A stretch of 64,000 nt of DNA. Source: Candidatus Villigracilis saccharophilus (lineage in GTDB: Bacteria; Chloroflexota; Anaerolineae; Anaerolineales; Villigracilaceae). Positions within the stretch are counted from its first letter, which is position 1; the number at the start of each line of letters is the position of its first letter. The stretch is taken from the NCBI GenBank assembly GCA_016709305.1, contig JADJNA010000062.1, positions 167,001 through 231,000 on the forward strand, in the 5' to 3' direction. The notes beneath the pieces were generated by a model, which saw only the letters and a program-made list of their open reading frames with translations, made no database searches and was not told the origin of the DNA. The position numbers and the translations under genes were made by a program. Below, piece by piece: positions 8,143 through 16,114 of this stretch.

Positions 8143-8784
8143 CTAATATACAGCGATGCCCATCACTGCCACAAAGTGGGCAGCGGCAGCGAGTAAGACA
8201 AAAATGTGCCATACCTCATGAAAACCAAATACACCTGGTTTAAAGTTGAACAGTTTGGTGCTGTAAACAATTGCGCCAAGCGTGTACGTCACACCGCCAA
8301 TGAGCAGCCATGAAAGTACCCAGGCGGGGAGCGCAGCCAGTAACTGTCCGCTGGCGCCGACGCACAACCAACCCATTGCCACATAAATACCCGCATTTAA
8401 CCAGCGCGGTGAGCGGATGAAGAATACCTTGATCAATATGCCAATGATCGCAAGCGACCAGATGATGCTCAACATGCCCCATTTCCAGAAGCCGCTGAAG
8501 GCGTTGATGCAGAAGGGTGTGTATGTCCCAGCGATCAAACAATAGATCGCGGCGTGATCCACCTTGCGGAAGATTTCCAACGCCTTGTCTTTGGCCTGCA
8601 CCATATGATAAGTGGCGCTGGCGGAAAATAAAAATATCAAACTCGCGCCATAAACAATGAGTGAGAAAACTTTTAAGGGAGTTCCCCAACCGACAATCAA
8701 TAAGGCGATCAGTCCTGCCAGGGCAAGGACTGCGCCCACCCAATGGGTCAGGCTGTTTACTGGTTCTCGTAATTTTTTTAGCAT
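8143..8784 (-). CDS. hemolysin III/PAQR-family membrane protein
   Basis: The 213-residue protein has seven predicted membrane helices and PAQR hallmarks: an N-terminal EPVNSLTHWVGAVLAL segment with the conserved His, SATYHM, a KVDHAAIYCLIAGTYTPF helix and the C-terminal FHEVWHIFVLLAAAAHF with further His. These His/Asp/Ser residues form the zinc site in relatives. Bacterial members (YqfA, hemolysin III) have an uncertain role; hydrolase activity on membrane lipids is suspected. The start is ATG 8784 with AAGGA nearby; a longer frame from 8808 is unlikely because it overlaps the upstream gene. One base separates it from the methyltransferase stop, so the two are translationally linked. Confidence 0.88.
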   Translation of the reverse strand: MLKKLREPVNSLTHWVGAVLALAGLIALLIVGWGTPLKVFSLIVYGASLIFLFSASATYHMVQAKDKALEIFRKVDHAAIYCLIAGTYTPFCINAFSGFWKWGMLSIIWSLAIIGILIKVFFIRSPRWLNAGIYVAMGWLCVGASGQLLAALPAWVLSWLLIGGVTYTLGAIVYSTKLFNFKPGVFGFHEVWHIFVLLAAAAHFVAVMGIAVY

Positions 8785-8785
8785 G

Positions 8786-9414
8786 TCATATCCTTTTTTT
8801 GTGTGCAACGATAATCATTAGTTTGACCGATTGTAATTCAACTGTATCAATTCTTGTTTCAAAACCCGCGGTGATGAACGGCTGCGATATTCGTAATACG
8901 ATCGATGTCTGTCCATCAGCAGGACTCTCACCTGTGATCTTATACAGCCATTTGAGGAATCCACTCTTGGGCCACGCCGCAGGCATGACGATGAGTCTGC
9001 CTCCGTCCGAGAGGCATCTGCCTATTTCGGAGAGTGTTCTTGCATTGAAGATATATTCGGTTGGGAATGTGGAGACTACGCTGTCAAAACAATCGCTTGT
9101 AAAAGGAAGCTGCTGTGCCAATCCGCGGGTGAGTTTATGCTTGGTGCCCAGCTTACGTTTTGCAAGAATACCCATCTGTGCTGATGCATCTATTGCAACG
9201 GGATCAAGATCCAGGTCCAGCAGGCTGCGCTGCAAATGACCGGGACCATGTCCGATCTCAAGGATGCGGGTTCCTTTGACGAATGGGATCACTTCTTTTG
9301 TCCAGTCATTCCACCTGCCAAAAGAAACAGTCGCAGCAACAAGATCATACGCAAAGGCGAACGGATGATACAGGAGGTGAAAAAGGTGCGCATAAAGCGC
9401 TGGATGAGGCCCAT
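8786..9414 (-). CDS. class I SAM-dependent methyltransferase, probable one-base gap near its start
   Basis: The methyltransferase core shows the SAM motif I ILEIGHGPGHLQ, then PVAIDASAQM (motif II), a QLPFTSDCFDSVVSTFP stretch and a RLIVMPAAW strand. The only standard start in frame is GTG 9292, directly before motif I, yet the frame upstream keeps coding for a typical N-terminus (GPHPALYAHLF, then HPFAFAYDLVAATVSFGRW). There is no ATG, GTG or TTG in that extension; an ATG lies one frame off at 9414. Adding one G to the GGG run (plus-strand CCC, 9410-9412) yields a 209-residue protein beginning MGPHPALYA. Substrate unknown. It follows the YtxH terminator and precedes the hemolysin III gene. 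Confidence 0.75.
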
Positions 9415-9416
9415 CG

Positions 9417-9450
9417 ATAAAAAAGGGTTTGACGAGAACGTCAAACCCTT
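9417..9450 (-). terminator. intrinsic terminator after the YtxH gene
   Basis: A perfect 12-bp stem AAGGGTTTGACG/CGTCAAACCCTT with loop TTCT (minus strand) is followed by a run of T on the minus strand. Confidence 0.88.
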
Positions 9451-9466
9451 CCAGTGGACAATTTGA

Positions 9467-9850
9467 CTAAACGGCTGGTGTTTCGCCGCTGTCGCCCTTC
9501 TTGGTTTTGCGGACGGCTTCGATCGCGCTCTTGCTGCGTTCGCGGATCTCGGTGGTCAGGTGCTCTGTGCGTGTGCGGGCTTCGCCGGCAAGTTGTTCAG
9601 CACGGATTTTGGCTTCATGGGTGAGTTCTTCAGCGCGACGACGGGCATCGGCGGCGAGTGCTTCTGCGCGTGCGAGAGCTTCTTCGCCGGTGACCTGTGC
9701 TTTATCGCGCAGTTCAATGCTTTTGTCTTTGATCAGTGCGCGGGTCTCTTCGCCTGATTGAGGAGCGAAAAGCAGGGATACGACGGCACCGGTGAGCCCA
9801 CCGACGATAAAGCCTACAAGGAAAGCACCAAATTCATCTCGGTCAGACAT
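9467..9850 (-). CDS. YtxH-domain protein
   Basis: The 127-residue protein starts with a single membrane helix rich in glycine (GAFLVGFIVGGLTGAVVSLLFAPQSG), the YtxH signature ending in the APxSG motif. The rest is a long charged amphipathic helix with heptad-like Ala/Glu/Arg repeats (EEALARAEALAADARRR, EELTHEAKIRAEQL), likely a coiled coil. YtxH proteins are linked to envelope stress in Gram-positive bacteria; the molecular role is unknown. A neighbouring gene, 40 bases upstream, encodes a membrane protein and is probably in the same operon. Confidence 0.82.
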   Translation of the reverse strand: MSDRDEFGAFLVGFIVGGLTGAVVSLLFAPQSGEETRALIKDKSIELRDKAQVTGEEALARAEALAADARRRAEELTHEAKIRAEQLAGEARTRTEHLTTEIRERSKSAIEAVRKTKKGDSGETPAV

Positions 9851-9890
9851 GATATTACTCCTTTTTGAATGATTATACTTTTTGAAGTGA

Positions 9891-10352
9891 TTATTTCTTT
9901 TTAACGCCGATTAATTCTAACATACGAGTCAAGCCTGCCAGATAACCGTTCAGCTTAATAACAGGTTCGACCACGTTTTCACCTAAAAATTCTGCTATAC
10001 CGCGCAGGGTGTTGACCGTTTCATTGGTAGCTTGAAGGATCGGGCGGACTTCGTTCTGAAGCAGGTTAATAAGGCTGGCGAGTTGAACAACAAGCACGAT
10101 CAATGCCACACCTATCACGAGGGACTCAAGCGCAACCACAATGATGAATATATCGCGGATCTTGTCTGTCGGGGTGGCGGGTTGCAGCAGGAAGAAGATA
10201 GCTACACCAAGCAAAGCAAGAAAGACCACAATGCCTGTGATGACAGTTGTGGTGATGGTTTTTTGTTTCTTCTCCGCTTCGCGTATGGCTGCGAGTTCTT
10301 CGGGGGTGGGAGGTGGAGTTGTCGGTTGTTGTTGAGGAGTTGGTGTCGCCAT
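9891..10352 (-). CDS. membrane protein of unknown function paired with YtxH
   Basis: The 153-residue protein has a Pro/Thr/Gln-rich N-terminus (MATPTPQQQPTTPPPTPEE), a short charged helix, two strongly hydrophobic helices (VITGIVVFLALLGVAIFFLL and LESLVIGVALIVLVVQLASL) and a helical C-terminus that could form a coiled coil (LQNEVRPILQATNETVNTL). This layout resembles DUF948-like partners of YtxH. I do not recognise a family with confidence. It likely forms a membrane complex with the adjacent YtxH protein. Confidence 0.65.
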   Translation of the reverse strand: MATPTPQQQPTTPPPTPEELAAIREAEKKQKTITTTVITGIVVFLALLGVAIFFLLQPATPTDKIRDIFIIVVALESLVIGVALIVLVVQLASLINLLQNEVRPILQATNETVNTLRGIAEFLGENVVEPVIKLNGYLAGLTRMLELIGVKKK

Positions 10353-10379
10353 AAAAATATTATAGCACAGCAGATTATT

Positions 10380-11162
10380 TTATTTCACGTCTTGAATCGT
10401 CTTTATTCGATCAGTTTTTACTTCATTCCTGAATTCGTATGCGATATAAAGCGCAATTGCAAAAATACAGAAGGAAGCCAGTTGGAGCATGCTTAATGAG
10501 CCAAGCACGGCGGGCAGATTACGCAAGCCGTCTATCACGAAACGGCCAATTCCGAAGATGATCAGAAAAGAGATAGTCAATTTACCATCAAAGGGTTGTT
10601 TATCTCTGCGCCGCCAAAGCCAATAAAATAAACCGAAATCAAAAAATAACAACAAGATCTGAGTGGGGTAGCGGTACGCCCAAACTCCATGCACATCGGG
10701 CAGATAAACTCCCAAAGGTCCGTCCGTCACTTCGCCGTAGCAGCAGCCGTTGAGCAGGCATCCGATGCGGTAAATTCCCAAACTAAGCGGCAAGATCGAA
10801 GATATGAAATCCAGTCTTTTGCCAGCTGAGGGCTCTTTTAATAGTTTTGATTGTACATATCCCAAAAATAAAATGCCTAGGATCGCGCCAAAGGAATTGA
10901 ATCCGAAGGCAAGCGCGTTCTCCAAATTCTCAAAAAGATCCCAGCCGCTGAGATTGAGTAGAAAGGCACTGAACATGCTGATTAGAAATACTAGCGGGAT
11001 TGCAAGCGTCCAGTAGAGCTGGTTGCGTCTGTGATGATTGAATCCAAGCCTTTTATATTCCCAGCCCGCAACCGCTGCTCCAATTGCCAATCCCAGGATC
11101 ATAAAAATTAAAGTTGAAAATCGAAATTGCAGGTTTCCGATATCAACAAGTAATGGGAACAT
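10380..11162 (-). CDS. prolipoprotein diacylglyceryl transferase-like membrane protein
   Basis: The 260-residue protein has about seven membrane helices and follows the Lgt plan. The signature loop reads GIYRIGCLLNGCCYG, keeping the Arg and Asn of the Lgt RxGNxxN motif but with Cys residues in place of the usual Phe/Glu. It also has WAYRYPTQI (Lgt: HPxQLYE) and FGIGRFVIDGLR near the end. Lgt adds diacylglycerol to the lipobox Cys of prolipoproteins. The changed signature suggests a paralogue whose substrate may differ, though the window does encode lipoproteins right next to it on the other strand. The start is ATG 11162 with AAGGAGGTTCT-type upstream sequence on the minus strand. Confidence 0.72.
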   Translation of the reverse strand: MFPLLVDIGNLQFRFSTLIFMILGLAIGAAVAGWEYKRLGFNHHRRNQLYWTLAIPLVFLISMFSAFLLNLSGWDLFENLENALAFGFNSFGAILGILFLGYVQSKLLKEPSAGKRLDFISSILPLSLGIYRIGCLLNGCCYGEVTDGPLGVYLPDVHGVWAYRYPTQILLLFFDFGLFYWLWRRRDKQPFDGKLTISFLIIFGIGRFVIDGLRNLPAVLGSLSMLQLASFCIFAIALYIAYEFRNEVKTDRIKTIQDVK

Positions 11163-11336
11163 AGAACCTCCAAAGAATTCAAATGAGACTGAAGTTGTCT
11201 TTTATTTTACCTTTTAATATATAATGCTCGCGTAGTTCACGCCAAAAAAAATCTCAGAATATTCCCTTTGTTTACAGGCTGGTGCGGAAGATTTGGGTAG
11301 GTGAATCAATTAAAAAAGGCACAATGGAGAGGAATT

Positions 11337-12272
11337 ATGAAAAATTATAGAACGATCCGCATTTTTATTTTTGCATGTCTAACGATCCTTGTCGTATCGA
11401 GTCTGGCATCCTGTAATGGCGATAATAATAAATACTACGTGCAAAACGGACTTGAGGTGAGTTTGGATAAAACCGCCGTTCCATCCACGGTGACAAAAGC
11501 AGGTGAAGTGATCACTTATACATATATAGTTAAATACACTCAGTCAGGTTTGAACTTTAATGTTCAAGTATCCGATATGACAATTTCCATTAGCGACGCT
11601 CCTCTGGATGGCCCCATTGTATGTCCGAAAACCGTACTGGCCAATGGTGAATCGGTTACATGTACTGCAACTTATACAGTTACCGAGGCAGATATCTTAG
11701 CGGGCGGAGTAACGAACAAAGCAAAGGTAATGGGGACTTTTTCCAGCCTTGATACCAAAGAGGCTTGTTTCGGCTTGTCTACAGAAAATGTGACAACTGT
11801 TCATAATGTAGAAGCCACAGACAGTGTAACCGTATCTGTTGTTGTTCCCTCTCAATCCAGTGTGGAAGCTCCACCCGTTGTCCAACCCGCGCCGCCTGCA
11901 AATCCCGAACCGCAAGTCCCGATCTTGACGGGCGATGTGCCTTATTGTGATCTGTCGTCTCGGGCGCTCAACCTGCGCCTTGTAAGTGGATTCGTCCCGA
12001 CCGACTTCAATCACAAATTGACGATCGGAGGGGCGCCGATGGGATGTAAGGTCAGCGAGGCGAATTCAACCATCCTCTCTTGTTTGTACCCACCGACGAC
12101 GGTTTTCCCTGCACGCATTCAGGCAACACTAAACGGAAATATCGTCAACGAATTTGACTTCTCCGGCGCGACCTGCGTTGTCCCTGATATTCCCCATGAC
12201 AACACTGCTCCCGATCAGCCGATTTGTGATCCGATCTTCCTTCCAGACAACATCTGTGTGCCGCTTCCGTAA
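11337..12272 (+). CDS. lipoprotein with DUF11-like repeat domain and Pro-rich linker
   Basis: From ATG 11337 (AGAGG ribosome site five bases before) the product is 311 residues with a type II signal peptide and lipobox LASC (Cys26 region). The first half (SLDKTAVPSTVTKAGEVI, a TYTYIVKYTQ strand, then SVTCTATYTVTEADI) resembles the immunoglobulin-like DUF11/DUF7507 domain that often builds cell-surface proteins. A Pro-rich linker (EAPPVVQPAPPANPEPQVP) joins it to a Cys-containing C-terminal domain that I cannot name. The neighbouring gene downstream encodes a shorter paralogue with the same first domain. Surface or envelope location is likely; the role is unknown. Confidence 0.78.
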   Translation: MKNYRTIRIFIFACLTILVVSSLASCNGDNNKYYVQNGLEVSLDKTAVPSTVTKAGEVITYTYIVKYTQSGLNFNVQVSDMTISISDAPLDGPIVCPKTVLANGESVTCTATYTVTEADILAGGVTNKAKVMGTFSSLDTKEACFGLSTENVTTVHNVEATDSVTVSVVVPSQSSVEAPPVVQPAPPANPEPQVPILTGDVPYCDLSSRALNLRLVSGFVPTDFNHKLTIGGAPMGCKVSEANSTILSCLYPPTTVFPARIQATLNGNIVNEFDFSGATCVVPDIPHDNTAPDQPICDPIFLPDNICVPLP

Positions 12273-12339
12273 GCAATTCCTAAAATGTTTGGCATATTTA
12301 TAATCCTGAATAAATTCTGATATAGTAGGCAGTATCGGA

Positions 12340-12435
12340 GATAATCTGCAGATTTTGCGAATTATGCGGATTTGAATTTTCCAAGAAAAAATCTTCGTAA
12401 ATCTTGGTAGTCTGCGGAAAAAATCGGTTATTTCG
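12340..12435. repeat. word-like intergenic patch with imperfect inverted repeats
   Basis: The gap between the two lipoprotein genes is full of near-repeated words: ATCTGCAGAT, TGCGAATTATGCGGAT, AATCTTCGTAAATCTTGG and TCTGCGGAAAAAATC. The two halves are partly complementary. It has no coding potential and looks like the short dispersed hairpin patches at other gaps in this window. Confidence 0.4.
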
Positions 12436-12487
12436 TTATTCTCGATAAATTATATTCAAGTGAATGTAAAAAATGAGGAATGAAATT

Positions 12488-13024
12488 ATGTTACAAAACA
12501 AAGTACTCCGTATCTTTATATTTGCATGTTTAATGATCCTGATCGTCTTTAACCTGGCTTCCTGTGTTGGTAATGATGGCAATTTCTATATCGAAAGCGG
12601 GTCTGAAGTAAGTTTAAAAAAAACTGCAAGCCTGTCAACAATAACCCAGGCTGGGGAAGTGGTAAATTACACTTATGTGATTACTTATTTGGCAGCCAAA
12701 CCTGATCTTCAAAAAAATGCGGTCCCGGTATCGGAAATGAATATATCTATCAGCGATTCCCCATTAGACAGCCCTATCTCTTGCCCAAAGCTGGTATTAG
12801 CAAATGGCGAATCTGTGACATGCACTGCCAAATATACAGTTACCTCCGCAGACATCGTGGGCGGAGGAGTGACGGATAGGGCGATCGTAACAGGAACTTT
12901 TACCAGTACTGACACCCAGGAAGGATGTGCTCCGTTTGCGAAAAAAGTACAAACAATCCATACTGCCACTGCCGGTGCCAGCGCAACCGTGCCAGTAGGC
13001 ATTCCTAGTCAATCGTCGCCTTGA
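12488..13024 (+). CDS. short paralogous lipoprotein, single DUF11-like domain
   Basis: From ATG 12488 (GAGGAA ribosome site) the product is 178 residues. The signal peptide with lipobox NLASC and the immunoglobulin-like domain (SLKKTASLSTITQAGEVV, LANGESVTCTAKYTVTSADI, GGGVTDRAIVTGTFTSTDT) align with the previous gene almost end to end. It stops just after the domain (IPSQSSP) where the larger paralogue begins its Pro-rich linker, so it is either a truncated duplicate or a stand-alone version. A terminator follows. Confidence 0.78.
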   Translation: MLQNKVLRIFIFACLMILIVFNLASCVGNDGNFYIESGSEVSLKKTASLSTITQAGEVVNYTYVITYLAAKPDLQKNAVPVSEMNISISDSPLDSPISCPKLVLANGESVTCTAKYTVTSADIVGGGVTDRAIVTGTFTSTDTQEGCAPFAKKVQTIHTATAGASATVPVGIPSQSSP

Positions 13025-13050
13025 AATCGTCGCTTTATGTTTTCTAAATC

Positions 13051-13087
13051 AAAAGCATCTCCCTCAGTCTGGGCAGGTGCTTTTTTT
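13051..13087 (+). terminator. terminator after the second lipoprotein
   Basis: AGCATCT-CCC pairs with GGG-C-AGGTGCT (one bulge), followed by seven T. Confidence 0.85.
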
Positions 13088-13088
13088 C

Positions 13089-13117
13089 TTGACTTTTATT
13101 TGCTCGAGTAGTAAACT
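13089..13117 (+). promoter_or_regulatory. sigma-70 promoter of the beta-oxidation operon
   Basis: TTGACT and TAAACT are separated by exactly 17 bases. The -10 box runs into the palindrome at 13116. Confidence 0.75.
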
Positions 13118-13145
13118 CTCCCTACCAACCGTTCGGTAGGGAGAG
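13116..13145. promoter_or_regulatory. palindromic TetR/FadR-type operator
   Basis: A perfect 11-bp inverted repeat (CTCTCCCTACC, eight bases, GGTAGGGAGAG) overlaps the end of the -10 box, the transcription start and the ribosome site of the TetR gene. A shorter inner palindrome ACCG-TT-CGGT sits two bases off its centre; this core resembles sites of TetR-type fatty-acid and phenylacetate regulators. It is ideally placed for autorepression of the whole operon. Confidence 0.8.
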
Positions 13146-13148
13146 TCC

Positions 13149-13709
13149 ATGACCAGAGAAGATATTCTCGATGCTGCTGCGCAGGTGATACGCCAAAAGG
13201 GATTTCATGGCGCATCCATGTCCAATATTGCCGAAGCAGTGAATTTGCAAAAGGCAAGCCTCTATCATCATGTTTCATCCAAACAGGAAATTTTGCTGGC
13301 GCTGCTTGAGCGTGCGCTTGGACTGCTGACTGAGCATATCGCGGGGATCGCCAATCAGGATATACCTGCTGACCAGAAACTTCGGCTTATGATCCGGGCG
13401 TACCTTTCCGCACTGGCTGATAATTCTGACCTTTCTTCAGTATTGCTGTTTGAACATCGTTCGCTGGATAAAAAATCACATGCCCGCCATGTTCCTCAAC
13501 GAGATAAGTTTGAGGGGTTATGGCGGGATGTTGTTAATGAGGGCATCCGCAGAAAGATATTTGACTGTCCCGATGCGGGTATGGCAGTCCGCGCATTGAT
13601 GGGGGTCATGAACTGGACCTTGACCTGGTATCGTCCCGAAGGCGGCAAATCCATTGAGAAAGTGGCTGATGAATATGCAGACTTGTTATTCCACGGAATG
13701 TTGAAGTAA
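13149..13709 (+). CDS. TetR-family repressor of the beta-oxidation operon
   Basis: The 186-residue protein starts with a TetR helix-turn-helix (ILDAAAQVIRQKG, SMSNIAEAVNLQKASLYHH) and continues as an all-helical ligand domain. It is the first gene of an operon for fatty-acid degradation, and its start codon lies three bases after a palindrome that covers the promoter. By analogy with FadR/PsrA-type TetR proteins it should bind an acyl-CoA and release the operator. The ligand itself cannot be read from the sequence. Confidence 0.87.
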   Translation: MTREDILDAAAQVIRQKGFHGASMSNIAEAVNLQKASLYHHVSSKQEILLALLERALGLLTEHIAGIANQDIPADQKLRLMIRAYLSALADNSDLSSVLLFEHRSLDKKSHARHVPQRDKFEGLWRDVVNEGIRRKIFDCPDAGMAVRALMGVMNWTLTWYRPEGGKSIEKVADEYADLLFHGMLK

Positions 13710-13743
13710 GCCAAAGAGAAGAAACACAAAAGGAGAGCAAAAC

Positions 13744-14841
13744 ATGTATTCGTTCGAACCAAATGAAGAGCAACAAATGTTGGTGGATGCGGTGGGAAAG
13801 TACGCGAACAATGATCTTCGCCCAGCCGCGCATGCTGCGGAGGAAAGCCGCGAACTGTTGAAGAAATTGGTCAGCAAAGGCTGGGAGATCGGCTTATTGC
13901 AAGCCTCCATTCCAGAAGCATACGGCGGTTTTGGTGAACGCTCCGCTGTAACAGGCGCGCTGGCTGTTGAAGAAATGGCGTTCGGTGATCTCGCGGGCGC
14001 ATTGGCTGTGATGACCCCGTCGCTGTTTGCAACTCCCATTTTGCTTGCAGGTAGTGAAGAGCAGAAACAGGAATATCTTCCTAAAGTCATCGAAGGCGAT
14101 TGGGTTCCATACACTGCGGCTCTGATCGAATATGCGTTTGACTTTGATGCGAACGACCTTCGCACCATTGCTAGACCAGATGGCAGTGATTATGTGCTCA
14201 GCGGAGAGAAAGCGTTCGTGCCTTATGCCAAAAACGCCGAAGCCATTCTCGTCTATGCAAATATGGACGGCGTTACGCAAGGCTTCATTGTTCCCAAAGG
14301 CGCGGCTGGATTATCCGTTTCAGACGAACGCGAAATGTTGATGAGCCTGAATGCGCTTCCAATGTATCGAGTCAACTTGGATAATGTAAAGGTGTCCGCT
14401 TCAAATCGACTGGGCGGCGCTTCTGGGCATAACTTCGATCTGGTTCTGGCGTCGATGCGCATTGCTTCCGCCTCTGCCGCTCTCGGCGTGGCAAAAGCCT
14501 CCCTTGAATATGCAACAGCTTATGCAAAGGAACGCGAAGCCTTCGGTGTGAAGATCGCGCAGAAACAAGCCATCGCTTTCATGCTGGCTGAAATGGCAAC
14601 CGAGATCGAAGCCATCCGCCTGCTGACCTGGGAAGCTGCCTGGATGCTTGACACGGGCAGTGAAGAAGCCGTCAAACAATCCTACCTTGCTTTCACTGGC
14701 GCGGCCGACATGGTCATGATGGTCACTGACCGCGGTGTGCAGATCCTTGGCGGACATGGCTACATCCGCGAGCACCCCGTTGAAATGTGGATGCGCAATG
14801 GGCGCGGCTTTGCCATGTTGACTGGCTTGGCAATCGTTTAA
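13744..14841 (+). CDS. acyl-CoA dehydrogenase (first, 365 residues)
   Basis: This flavoenzyme introduces the trans-2 double bond into acyl-CoA. It shows the three-part acyl-CoA dehydrogenase fold: an N-terminal helical domain (ISKGWEIGLLQAS-like, PEAYGGFG), a middle beta domain that is less well conserved than usual, and a C-terminal helical domain with ERGVQ-type motifs (DRGVQILGGHGYIREHPVEMWMR). It is slightly short for the family (about 380) and its middle domain lacks the classic TEPxAGSD motif, so it may pair with the following longer dehydrogenase as a heteromer. An AGGAG ribosome site precedes ATG 13744. The second dehydrogenase begins 14 bases after its stop. Confidence 0.85.
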   Translation: MYSFEPNEEQQMLVDAVGKYANNDLRPAAHAAEESRELLKKLVSKGWEIGLLQASIPEAYGGFGERSAVTGALAVEEMAFGDLAGALAVMTPSLFATPILLAGSEEQKQEYLPKVIEGDWVPYTAALIEYAFDFDANDLRTIARPDGSDYVLSGEKAFVPYAKNAEAILVYANMDGVTQGFIVPKGAAGLSVSDEREMLMSLNALPMYRVNLDNVKVSASNRLGGASGHNFDLVLASMRIASASAALGVAKASLEYATAYAKEREAFGVKIAQKQAIAFMLAEMATEIEAIRLLTWEAAWMLDTGSEEAVKQSYLAFTGAADMVMMVTDRGVQILGGHGYIREHPVEMWMRNGRGFAMLTGLAIV

Positions 14842-14855
14842 AGGGAGATGCTGAG

Positions 14856-16112
14856 ATGACTATCGAATTTGAAACACCCAAACCAATTGCACAGATCCAA
14901 TTTGTGTTAAGGACCGTGGCTCAGGAAATGATGCGTTCCCAATCACGATATTTTGACGAGAACGAACACGATATCCCTTTTAGCTATATCGAATTCATGC
15001 ATACCGCCATGAAGTCCACTGGCGGTGGAAGCCTGACACCGAAAGATGACAAGCCAAAAGAAGGCGCTGAGAAGCGCCCGCCGATCGGATATCAAACACT
15101 CGCGGCTCAAATTGAAATGCTTGCGTGGGGCGATGTGGGTTTCTATCTCATCACCCCTGGCGGCGGACTTGGCGCTGCGGCAGTACAGGCGGCTGGCTCT
15201 CCTGAACAGCGCGCGAAATTTCTGGCGCGCTTTGCTGGTGAGAAACCGACCTTTGCAGCTATGTGCATGACAGAAGCAGGTGCAGGCTCAGACACATCCG
15301 CGATCCGCACACGCGCTGTGCTCGATGAAGCGACACAGGAATGGGTCATCAATGGTGAGAAGATCTTCGTCACAGGTGGTGACAAATCTTTCACTGAATA
15401 TGAACAGTTTGGAAAAGGATTTATCGTAGTCTGGGCATCCATTGACCCGACGGCTGGCCGCGCAGGCATGCGCGCGTTTGTTGTTGAATCTGGCACGAAG
15501 GGTGTGAGCATCGTCAAGCTGGAACATAAACTTGGAATCCGCGCCAGTGATACTGCTGTGATCTCTTTGGTCGATGTACGAGTTCCTTACGACAACATCC
15601 TTGGCAGTGTCACTGTCGAGAAGACCACAACAGGCTTCAAGGGGGCGATGGCAACCTTCGATGCGACTCGCCCTCTGGTGGCGGCATCAGGTATCGGCGT
15701 GGCAAGAGCCGCGCTTGAATCACTCAAAGAAAAATTGACCGAGCAGGGAGTCGAGATCCGCTATGGCCTTCCGCGCAATAAGCTGACATCCATCGAACGC
15801 GATGTGATCGATATGGAAATCCAATTGCGTTCTGCCTGGCTGCTGGTGCTTAAGGCGGTTTGGATGGCGGATAATAAAAAATCGAACGCCCTTGAATCAT
15901 CCATGAGCAAGGTGCGGGCGGGTGATATCGTCACAAAGATCACGCAGAAGGCTGTTGAGATCATGGGACCGCTGGGCTACAGCCGCGAGTTTCTGTTCGA
16001 GAAATGGTTCCGCGATGCGAAGATCACCGATATCTACGAAGGCACCGGGCAGATCAACCGTTTGGTTGTGGCGCGCCATATCCTTGGGTATAGCGGAAAA
16101 GAGTTGAGGTAA
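14856..16112 (+). CDS. acyl-CoA dehydrogenase (second, 418 residues)
   Basis: From ATG 14856 (AGGGAGATGCTGAG upstream; a frame-extended start at 14787 overlaps the previous gene) this dehydrogenase has all FAD and substrate motifs: MCMTEAGAGSDTSAIRT, WVINGEKIFVTGG, FDATRPLVAASGIGVARAALE and the final EIMGPLGYSREFLFEKWFRDAKITDIYEGTGQINR. The Glu in YEGTG is the position of the catalytic base in many family members. An insert after residue 60 (TPKDDKPKEGAEKRPP) is charged. It acts in the cytoplasm with the neighbouring beta-oxidation enzymes and needs an electron-transfer flavoprotein, which is not in this window. Confidence 0.92.
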   Translation: MTIEFETPKPIAQIQFVLRTVAQEMMRSQSRYFDENEHDIPFSYIEFMHTAMKSTGGGSLTPKDDKPKEGAEKRPPIGYQTLAAQIEMLAWGDVGFYLITPGGGLGAAAVQAAGSPEQRAKFLARFAGEKPTFAAMCMTEAGAGSDTSAIRTRAVLDEATQEWVINGEKIFVTGGDKSFTEYEQFGKGFIVVWASIDPTAGRAGMRAFVVESGTKGVSIVKLEHKLGIRASDTAVISLVDVRVPYDNILGSVTVEKTTTGFKGAMATFDATRPLVAASGIGVARAALESLKEKLTEQGVEIRYGLPRNKLTSIERDVIDMEIQLRSAWLLVLKAVWMADNKKSNALESSMSKVRAGDIVTKITQKAVEIMGPLGYSREFLFEKWFRDAKITDIYEGTGQINRLVVARHILGYSGKELR

Positions 16113-16114
16113 AT

